Position numbers and translations under genes: made by a program. Shown here one piece after another: positions 55,200 through 64,000 of a stretch of DNA of 64,000 bases (position 1 is its first letter; every line of letters starts with the position of its first letter). Below the pieces are notes generated by a model that ran no database searches, was not told the origin of the DNA, and saw only the letters and a program-made list of their open reading frames with translations. The stretch spans positions 10,581,501 to 10,645,500 of the forward strand of contig CM067544.1 in the NCBI GenBank assembly GCA_034509755.1. The letters run 5' to 3'. The stretch comes from Anisodus tanguticus (Eukaryota; Streptophyta; Magnoliopsida; Solanales; Solanaceae).

Positions 55200-55690
55200 C
55201 GAGTGTATACACATCTCTTATACATTATTATATATTTTTATACACCTATATACATAATGTATTTGTCTTGTATAAAAGTGTAATTCTTATTCAAAATCAG
55301 TCCAGATCTATATTTATACCCACTTATACAATATTGTATAATTGTGTATAAATTGTATAAGTGGATTTAAATGTGTATAAGTGCGTATTTTCGTGTATAA
55401 TATTATACTTTTTAGTGTATATACCTACACATTATATAATATTTGTATAATTGTGTATAAATATGTATATGTGTGTATTTCCATGTATAATATTATATAA
55501 TTATTTTGTATAGTGTATATACTCACACATTATACATCTTCAAATATCTATACACATAATGTACTTGTCTTTTGTATATAAGTATATACATTGTATAAAC
55601 GTGTTTTTGGACTAAAACTTTACAATATAATTTTGAGTTGTTTTTTTACGATGTAAGTGAGCAAATTGTATATCTAAAAAATTTCCGTGA
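55200..55690. repeat. GTGTATAA-rich minisatellite, second locus
   Basis: Repeated GTGTATAA-TGTATAAG units, then ACATCTTCAAATATCTATACA and the edge CGATGTAAGTGAGCAAATTG. The order is the same as at 47020-47440, so both are copies of one repeat family. Confidence 0.65.
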
Positions 55691-55847
55691 GGTTTGCTTG
55701 GTGCTGCGTCTTTGGTTGAACGATAAATATACATAGTTAATTGAACATATAATAGGAAGTGAATTGCTCCAATGAGGAAACTAGCCAGCAATGTTGTACC
55801 TAACAAAGGAATTAGAACTTTTATTTGTATCTTGGTATTAACATATA

Positions 55848-56118
55848 CTCCCTCCGTCTTAAAATACTTGTCATGTTTTTCTTTTTAAAAATCAATTTGA
55901 ATAAATTTCAAAGCTAAATTAGATTAGATTAGATTAATTAAATATTTTAAAATTAAAATTTCGATATTCAAAAACTATACGAAAAGTACCGTAAGTTGTA
56001 AGTTGCAATTCTTCTCATATTAATATGATGAAAAAATATAGCTTAAATTGTTGATCAAAATTCATATAATTTGACTCTTGAAAAACGTAATGCGACAAGT
56101 ATTTTTGGATAGAGCAAG
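55848..56118. mobile_element. Stowaway-like MITE
   Basis: 271 bp flanked by TA (55846-55847 and 56119-56120). The left end is CTCCCTCCGTCTTAAAATAC; the inverted right end is CTTGCTCTATCCAAAAATAC. Both arms then continue with ACTTGTC. Confidence 0.8.
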
Positions 56119-56120
56119 TA

Positions 56121-56818
56121 CTATCAATTAAGTGCGCAAGTTGGTCCAAGCACCCCATCAATTAAAAACAAACAGATTTAAGTGTTATATTGGCTGAACA
56201 GCATGTCATGAACACACCCACACAAAAAGCAATGGGAAGTCAATATGGATGAAAATGCATTGCCTAAGAAGAGAGAACTTTCTAACAAACTTAACTATCG
56301 AACTCCCGTTTACATCGCAAAGAGTAAAATTAACAAGATGTCATGTTAGAGCTTATTGCTTATATCAAAATTTCAACTTCAATATCAGATGTACACATAG
56401 TTCAATGGCTTTCTTCTAACTTCAAAAATTGGCAGGCTTTACATATATAGACAAACAGGCAAACCCCTTTCTTCACCCCTCTATTCCAGTCTATCATCGC
56501 AGATGCAACTACTTCAGCGTTCGAGTACATGATGCCTGGCATATCTTTGGTAAGGCAAACGGTTTGCTTGTTTCAGCACCAATACATTTTTTGAATTTTG
56601 ATAGTGAAATGGAGACTTAATCTGTTGTCCGGGTGTTGCCACAAATGACACCTGCAAAATTAGATGGGAACACTGTTGTTTTGGCCTAGAGCAGTGCAGC
56701 AGCATTTCATCAAAGTCGTCATAGAAAGAAACTCCAAATCCAAATGAACTGAACTTGCCAGATGGCCCCAAAGAGTCCAACAAGAATGAATTAACAACAA
56801 ATGAAAAGCATGGGGTTG
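56121..56818. other. 3' flank of the MFS gene
   Basis: Probably holds the 3' UTR close to 56818. No other gene is seen. Confidence 0.5.
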
Positions 56819-59800
56819 TCATATCATCTCTGTTTCTTTTGCAGCAGCAAGTCTTGCATTCTCACGGTCCTGCTTGAATGTCCAATATAAAGGGGTGTAA
56901 AACAAGCAGCATAAACCAAAAGGCACAGCCATCATAGAAAAGAGGCCTTTTGACAGTGCTAAAGCCTCTCTTGCAGACCCTAATACTGGATCAACAGACT
57001 TGGCATCATAGCCATACATTTTCTCAGCGAGAATCCCTACAATTGGAGCAGCAAAAGAAGAAAATGAACCCTCAAACGCACGATCAAAAGCATAAATCAT
57101 TGTGCGGTGCTTTGAAGGCACCACTTCTGCAAACATGGGACCATTTGTAGCAGTAGCACACCAGCTGATTGTGAGGCCCATTATGAATAAAGTCACAGCA
57201 AATGTGGAATAGCTGCTTACAGACGGGGGGATAATTCGAAGAAGGAACCATGAGAATGGGATGCCCATAAAAGAACTAAATTGAGCACACATGACACGCC
57301 CTGAATGAGGGTATATTCTAGACATTTTGTCTGCAATTACTCCACCGAAAAAGGATCCTAATGCGCATCCAGCAGCAAATAGACCGACAAGTGCTGCTGC
57401 ACTATTATGATCAAAACCTGCATCATAAGTTCATGATCAACGTTGATGCAGTTAACACCCATAAAAGAATCAACAAAATGTATATCGGCACAAGAAAACC
57501 TGACATGCTAATTCTTGAAAACCGGCCACTTACCAATCAATTCAAACCACAATGTAAAAAAAACAAAGGCTGTCCAAGGTAAGGATCCAACTAGACCTTG
57601 CAAAACAATGAACTGAAACGTTTGGAGTTTGATGACAGTTTTCATGGCTGTCCAGGACTCCATCCAAATTGACATTGAATTGATATTTGAGCGTCCTTTC
57701 TCTATCAATTCTTCCCTAGCATGAGAGAGGAAAACTCAAAATAAAACCAAAGAGTAGAAAACTCTTAACAGCATAGGAAATGGAGCAACTGACAAACATA
57801 AAGGTGGATATACAAGCAACTACCTGTCAGAGTGTTTTGAAATTTCATGCTGGACGCTAGCTTTTTTCCTTGGGTCAACAACAAAATAGAAAACAAGAAA
57901 TCCTATCAAAGTACTCAAAGTTGCCATCACGACAAAGGCAAAGCGCCATCCTGGTATACCCCAGAATTCATGACCAGCCATAACTGTAGCTATAGCTCCG
58001 CCTCCTATCCCACCCACAGTACCAATTAGATTAAGAAACCCAAATCCCGTCCCTCTGACTTCATCCTTATAGCTATCAGCTATGAAGGACTGCAGAGCTG
58101 GTATCACAATTGCTAGACCGAAGCCATTTACTGCTCTCCAGAAGGCAACCTGCAGAAAATACTTGCTCGCACCCACTGCACCGGTTGATAGGGCCCAGAA
58201 GAGGATACCAATTGCAAGAACCGTGGGACGGTCATAATTTAAAACTAAAATACCTGCCAATGGCGAAGCAATTCCCTGCACAAAGTTCCTTATGAATGTG
58301 AGATACCCAAGATCAGATGGTCCTGCTGTAAAAGCTTCACTGACTTCTTTATAAACAGCTGGAAGGAGATTCTCATCAGCACGCTCCATTATAGCAGCCA
58401 TGTTGATAATGATTAGGGAAAGAGAAATCCCAAAAATTGTCCTTGTTCTGTAATGGGCCAATATATTAAAATCTACAGTAGAAATGATACACTAAAATAT
58501 ATATCTTCTTCTAGAAATCAAATGGATAGAAAGAGATGGAATTATATTTCATTCGGGGTAAACAGTTTTGCAAGTTGGATTGTAATCAGCATATATTAGG
58601 ACCTGAAACGAAGGGGGATCACATATTCTGTGGCAGTAAAAATCATCTCGTGGTAAGATAAAAAATTTCACATCATGTTCACGGATGCCCCACGTAGCTT
58701 ATAAAGCCACCCATCTTGTGTCTCATCACTTAGGTCTGTTTACTTTGCAGTATCTAAATGACAACACTGATTAAATAAAATACTTTTTTCTTCTACAGGT
58801 CATGTGGCCATGTTAGTTCATCTAAAAGTTTTTCAATCACTAAATTCACTAAAACTATAGTATTCAACATTTGAAACAGAAAATTATTTAAAAGCCTACA
58901 TTAAAAGGTCAAAATTGCAAACGAGAAAAAATTGCTTGACGCTGTTATATAAAAATCTATACTTGGAGTCCATCTAAACCGGGGCACAGGACGACTCTGT
59001 CTAATTGATCAAATGGGTGGCTATCAGCATGTTCTTTGAAAAGTTGGAATTTTCAGGAGGGCGTTGCTTTACCATGTGTTGACATTCAAACAAGTACGAC
59101 AACTTAGACACGAAGTAGAGAACACTCAAGCTAAACATTTGTCCAAGCAACTAAGAGAAAAACATACGATAAGTAGCATGTCAAATTGATATACAAATGA
59201 ATGATTAAGAGGTCCAAATCAAAGTTTTGGCTAAGCATCAAGAGGATCCATTTGTATCCATCTCCATGTAGTTCAAAATGAGACTAATGATGCTTTCTAT
59301 ACCAGCATACTGAAAGTCAATCTCAATCAGTCCCAGAAATTCCATCAAAGGAGCGGTTGCATTGACTACTAATTGACAAAACACCAAATCCTATTACCCA
59401 GGGCAATATGTTCTACCCTGATGAGAAGACCTAGAGGAGGAGCGGTATGAAAGCTTAAACATTCAGTAGAAACAGGAAAGATACATGGTAACTAACTAAG
59501 CGCCGAAACATGTGTTCCTCACTACCTTCAGTTTAAAACTCAGTTTGTGTTTTAATTTTACAAGTTTGTCAGAATTTCATAAATTAGATCCCTTTGTTTT
59601 TATATAATGGCACTTACGTAATTCAATTGCATCTACTTCAACTCAAATGGAGTCGAAACTTTGCCTTTCGCAGGTAAACTTAAGTAAGAGAGTTTCTTCC
59701 TCTCTTGCAAGCCACTTGTCTGCTGATCCCCATATCACTTGCTCTACTTCCATACTCCCTCTGCCGTTAAACACTAATGAAGAGATAAGTGTTACCACTT

Positions 59801-60738
59801 GATAACAATTAACTTCATCAACTCCAGACTAAAAGATCAATAAAAATTTCTATTTTTATTCGCACCCCATACCCTAGGGATCAATATTGGTATCTCACTT
59901 ACAAAACTCTCAACTTATCTACTGGAAGAGGGTGTCTCACTAACTGAGCCAAATTCTCTCATCTAAAACTTCCAATTCTTGAGAGACCTTTTGGACAACA
60001 TCCAAGGACTCTTAACGCCTAAACGAACATAACAGGAAGCAACAACCTTAAATGGAACAACAACTCTAATACTAATTGGACGAAATATCTAAATCCCACA
60101 GACAAAAGCTGACATAGGAGAGTAACGGTCCAATATGAAAATAAATACTCCCTGTGTTCCAATTTATATAACACTATTTTGTTTTAATTTGTTCAAAAAA
60201 AGAATGATATCTTTCTATATGTTGAAACTCTTTTAACTTTAAACTTCTCATTTTGATCTTAATAACATGCTCTTATAGCCATTGTAATCCCATCACATGT
60301 GTTTAAGACCACAAGTTCCAAACACTACTTTTGGTATGTCCAAAAAGTCAATTCTTTCTTCCTTAAACTCAATACTCAATCAAACCGCCATATATAAGTT
60401 GAAACAGAGGAAATACCAATGTATCAATATCCATGATGGATTCGAAAACCATAAAGAACATAATAACTTCAACGAAACAACCAGAGTGGAACAGAAAAAA
60501 CAAAAATCACAAATTAACAACTAATACTATGCCTCAACCTCAAACTAGTTCAGACCATTTATACAATCTCCACTAATCAATTCATTCCATTTGAAACATA
60601 AACACAAACAAGTAGTTAGTACTATAAAGAAGCAATAAGAATGAAATCAGACCTCATGGTGGAAAGGTGTCTAGGGAGCAGAGATTTAGGTGGAAAAACA
60701 GAAGAACGGAATCTGGAAGCTCTAGCGCTTAACCCCAT
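56819..60738 (-). CDS. MFS transporter, At2g18590-like, four exons
   Basis: Predicted exons on the minus strand: 60738-60653, 58447-57824, 57715-57534, 57417-56819. Phases agree and each junction has GT/AG; the sum is 1491 nt, or 496 residues. The membrane part has about 12 hydrophobic segments, with MFS landmarks IMERADENLLP near the first helix, AVNGFGLAIVIPALQSFIAD in the central loop side, and GVIADKMSRIYP after the middle loop. It resembles the plant MFS group of At2g18590, At4g36790 and UNE2, whose substrates are unsettled. Exon 1 adds a Ser/Arg-rich leader (MGLSARASRFRSS) that resembles an organelle presequence. An alternative start at ATG 58459-58461 avoids exon 1 and gives 472 residues, but the 14 bases before AACAAGG then read as a splice acceptor (CCCATTACAG). 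Exons 2-4 are firm and exon 1 is likely. Confidence 0.82.
58448..60652 (-). other. Intron 1 of the MFS gene (predicted)
   Basis: 2205 bp with GT at 60651-60652 and AG just before exon 2. It contains a Stowaway-like MITE at 60150-60413 and no other coding frame. Confidence 0.6.
60150..60413. mobile_element. Stowaway-like MITE in the MFS intron
   Basis: 264 bp between TA dinucleotides (60148-60149 and 60414-60415). The left end is CTCCCTGTGTTCCAATTTAT; the inverted right end is TTTCCTCTGTTTCAACTTAT. Confidence 0.75.
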
Positions 60739-60759
60739 CAATCCCAAACAAGAAAAAGG

Positions 60760-60810
60760 TCAACCTTTTGCTGCCCCGTTAAGCAACGACACTTCTGAGG
60801 CACTAGCCAT
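60760..60810 (-). other. Upstream ORF in the MFS leader
   Basis: ATG at 60808-60810 opens a 16-codon frame (MASASEVSLLNGAAKG) that closes 21 bases before the proposed main ATG at 60736-60738. If the transcript starts upstream, this would be translated first and could lower main-frame initiation. Confidence 0.4.
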
Positions 60811-61336
60811 TCAACGTCAACGTGGGCTATTTATTTGCTGCAAGATTCAGTCTTTGGACAACCCCAGATGTTGATTTAAGATCTACTTACCAGAGGATAT
60901 TCAATATATACATATAAAAGATACAGCAGTATCATATGTGGTAAGATAAGATACGTAAAGGATTAGCAAAAGGACATGGCAAGATTCTATTTTGTCTTAA
61001 TGAGTATAAATTTAGAAAGTACAGTGACAAAGAAGGAAGGATGTATTGGATTGGATCTGGTAACGGATCGACAGATTAGCAAATCCTTAAGACAAAGTAT
61101 TGGAGTGGTTTTACACAAAAGTCAAGGCCAAACGTGTAACAAATTAACTGCTCTCTGCAGGGGCGTCTAGTTCTTAGTTGACATTTGGGGGCTTATAACC
61201 TGCATTAAATTAAAACTTGGAATAATAACATCACATAATTAATATTAATAAAAACTATGCAATAAAAGAGCCACGATTTACAACCCAATGTTAGGTCATT
61301 AACATAAGTTAAGATATCTTCAAGGCTTGTTAAGTA
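60811..61336. promoter_or_regulatory. Probable 5' flank of the MFS gene
   Basis: Lies upstream of the predicted first exon on the minus strand. No convincing TATA box was chosen. No gene is seen. Confidence 0.35.
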
Positions 61337-61622
61337 CTATTTTTATTCCAAAATAAATGAATTTTTAGGATGTGACACACTCTTAAAAAAATTAATTAAA
61401 GACATTAATTATAGAATAATTTATCAATATTATCCTTTCGCTTCTTTCTAAACTTCTCTTAAAATAAGAGATAGTCAATAGTGGTATTTGTAGAAGACAC
61501 GGTAAAGAGAAGGATAATTTTAGGAAAAAAAATATAATTAATACATATTTGAACTTTGAAAAATTCATTTATTTTGGATCATATAAAAATGTCAAAAATT
61601 CATTCATACCGGAATGGGGGAG
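61337..61622. mobile_element. Stowaway-like MITE
   Basis: 286 bp between TA dinucleotides (61335-61336 and 61623-61624). The inverted right end CTCCCCCATTCCGGTATGAA pairs with the worn left end CTATTTTTATTCCAAAATAA. Both arms continue with AAATGAATTTTT. Confidence 0.7.
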
Positions 61623-64000
61623 TACCAAGCTTTGAAATGCCCTTTTCCTTTTCAAATGTACAGTACTTTGGAACAACATCTATTGTGTTTACTTTAGCAA
61701 CATCATTTGAAAAAATCTTTTTGTTAGTACAAGATTAACAGCTTATGTACAACCAATACTTTTAAAAAAAGTTTTTTTTCTTACAAGTGACATAAAGAGA
61801 CAGAGAAACCTAACTTTGTGTCTAATATTATGTAACAAGAAATGATTTTATATTATTATCATGAAAGTTTTTAGTTCAGTTAGTGTATTCGGCCAAACAA
61901 TATGTACCTCGTAAAAGGATCAAGAAAGAAGAGCGTGAGAGAATAATGGGTTAAATTAAGAAAGGATAATTTGATAATTTTTTTAATTAAGTTAATTTTA
62001 CCTCTAAAAGAATATCTTCTATTTCTGGTGGTAAGGAGATAATACAACAAGTTTATGCTACACTAGTGAATTCGTTCGCGCGATTATAAAACATCTTATT
62101 AAATTCATAAAATATTTTTATCTAAAAATTTAAATATTATAATCAGTAGTCTAGCTACACATCTGATCTTTCTATTCTCTTCATAATAATTGTATAGTTT
62201 ATGTTTCCAAATATTTTTTAACATAAATCATTTTGAGATCTTTAGTTATTCATAGGTTTTTTTTTGTTTTAAAAAAGGATTACAATAATACAGTTTATAT
62301 CCTCTTACATAATTTTTGGAACTCCGTCTCTATTTTATGAATATTGCATTTTTATTTCTCACACACTTAACTCTTTGATTCTTAATTGTAATAAAGTCGG
62401 TACATAATTGATACTTTCCCTTATAAGACATATAGGAATTTGTACTTCTATAACTTTTTCCTATTTTAACATCTCACAAAAAGAAAAATAAATGAGAAAA
62501 CATTTTAAAAAATTAAAAAGCCTGCTACAAATAAAGTAGACAAATATATCTAGAATAGATTATATTTTCCATTTACACACTTAATGTATGTTTGGTTTAT
62601 TTCCTTTATTATAGTCACTTTATTTTACAAAATAATTCTTCACTTGTTAAATTCAAAAAATATTTAAAAAAAAACAAGCAAAAAAGAATAAAAGAAGTAA
62701 CGCCAAAGGGTCTTCTTCAAAGTCAGAATCAAATGGAAAATTTCCTATTGCACGTTATATAATTTTTTTTTACTTTTCATACATGTTTCTTTTTTTCCCT
62801 TTCTCTCTTCGTTCTTTATTCACTTACTGTTACGTATTGCAACAATTTTTATTGACGTAGAAGGGCTAGTCCACAATTAATCTTTTCTCTTTCTTTTTTT
62901 TTTTACTTTCATGAAAGGTTTCTAAATTTGGATAATCTCATCGTTCAATTTATTTTATACAAAATAAAATTCATTAAACTAATGAATTTGCTCACTATAA
63001 AAATGATTTAGCAAATGATATACATCAAAAAAAATTATATCGTTGAATGGTAATTGCATGTAGAGACAAATCAAGATTTTAATTCTCAATTTACCTACAC
63101 AATTATGATCTTCTTGCTATGTCAGTTTGAGATAAATTGTCATATCCATGCAAAAGAGAACCGTTAAATATTGCGCTAAGCAAACTCATCTGACCATCTC
63201 TCCCCATTTTACATTACACTCATCTTCACCCCGATTAATATTCATTCTTCCTCCTTTAAATCTTCTACAAAATACTTGATGGTCTTTAATTTTATGTTGG
63301 TTGAATAGCATATTTAGCAAATGGAAGTTCTCTTTTTCCTTATTGAGTAAATGAAAGCTGAGTAAATTTCTCCAAAAGGGTATCAAATTCGAATTTGAGC
63401 TAATGTGAATGAGCTTGGCCTATAATAAAGACACTTAAAGATGGAGAGGAAAGACAAAGTGGTCCGGAATGATTTGATATATATTCAAAATGATCTCTTA
63501 AATATATTATGGTCCTTTTTATAATAAGTGGGTATATTTTTATCAAATATTTAACAAATTTTTGTTGTTAGATTTAATGAAAATTATCAAAAAAATGATT
63601 TATCATGAATTCACACTTTGAGGTGAAATTTTTTGAGTTCCTAATATGGTCTATGTTTAGAGCTTAATGCAACTTTTTGAGATATTATTTTTGATTTTTT
63701 AAAAATGTATTTATGGTGTCCAATATAGATTTTGTGATTTTTAATTTAGTGTTTCTGGTTAAACTTTTTTTTCTCTCGTTATCTATAGCCAGAGTTTGTT
63801 AAATACTTGTTAGAGACCAAAAAGGTCATTATCGACAAACTTAGAGAGGAATTTCTCAAGAATATATTTCAGATATCATTTTGAACCTACTCCAAACGAT
63901 TATGGACCTTTTTGTTATTTTATATAAAGACGTGATTACTGAAATCAATAACTCAAAAAGCTTTAGAAAAGCCTAAAATCTATATATAATAATAAAGCTG
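61623..64000. other. AT-rich intergenic end of the window
   Basis: No gene was found. A weak Helitron-like 3' end lies on the minus strand at 62063-62066 (GCGCGAACGAATTCACTAGT). Inverted copies of a dispersed repeat lie at about 63460-63590 and 63770-63920, around the shared text GATCATTTTGAA and AAAAAGGACCATAAT. Confidence 0.4.

Noticed and set aside
57820..58461. ATG 58459-58461 as the MFS start codon
   Set aside because: The bases just before AACAAGG look like a splice acceptor and an upstream exon joins in frame; kept only as an alternative.
60641..60874. Plus-strand 77-codon frame
   Set aside because: Antisense to the proposed MFS exon 1 and uORF, which fit splice phases better.
62063..62085. 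Third Helitron-like 3' end on the minus strand
   Set aside because: CTAGT and a TCGCGCGA palindrome are present but no proper hairpin stem and loop remain; mentioned only in the regional entry.
63979..64000. TCTATATATAATAATAAAGC at the window end as a Helitron 5' end
   Set aside because: It resembles dicot Helitron 5' termini, but the sequence stops here and AT-rich chance matches are common.

Overview
This is nuclear DNA of a flowering plant, most likely a Solanaceae species close to Nicotiana. Supporting signs are spliced and intronless plant genes, a TS/SolS-type SINE tail ending in TTG repeats, many Ty1/copia LTR retrotransposons, Stowaway and hAT-like MITEs, and a fragment of the plastid gene ycf2 embedded in nuclear repeats. 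The genus is inferred from remembered sequence and was not checked by a search.

There are few genes and nearly all lie on the minus strand. From the left: a broken CYP716-like cytochrome P450 (511-1469); an intact ASYMMETRIC LEAVES1/PHANTASTICA MYB gene (2208-3311); a tRNA-Asp(GTC) (29799-29870) and a decayed second copy (40480-40550); two head-to-tail intronless geranylgeranyl diphosphate synthase genes, one divergent (41376-42485) and one canonical (43492-44577); and a four-exon MFS transporter (56819-60738) whose short first exon is separated by a 2.2 kb intron.

The rest is mainly mobile DNA. Two old full-length copia elements, each with both LTRs and a 5-bp target duplication, lie at 3874-13967 (TSD ATAGT) and 30188-40346 (TSD CTAGT). 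Both look Sirevirus-like: a Met-tRNA-type primer site, purine tracts of the AAAGGGGGAG type, and an extra ORF between pol and the 3' LTR. Both are dead, with stops and frameshifts throughout. A 1442-bp solo LTR sits at 16206-17647. A third copia relic of another lineage (49009-53345) abuts a truncated inverted relative of the first element (53346-55199), whose gag is interrupted by about 536 bp that includes plastid ycf2. Nonautonomous DNA elements (hAT-like at 1-400, 28585-29675 and 45520-46500; Stowaway at 55848, 60150 and 61337) and Helitron-like ends fill other gaps.

The most unusual signal is in the two Sirevirus-like elements. Each carries its own short palindrome scattered through LTRs, gag, pol, 3' ORF and non-coding parts: ATGTTG-N(1-3)-CAACAT in the first and GGAACC-T-GGTTCC in the second. 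In the second, the motif falls in all three reading frames, so the DNA rather than the peptide appears to be what is kept. A related LTR at 54288-55199 shows a matched change on both arms of one such palindrome. The second notable point is the divergent GGPP synthase, where the conserved IPP-binding Arg has become Cys, creating an overlapping C-x3-C-x3-C.
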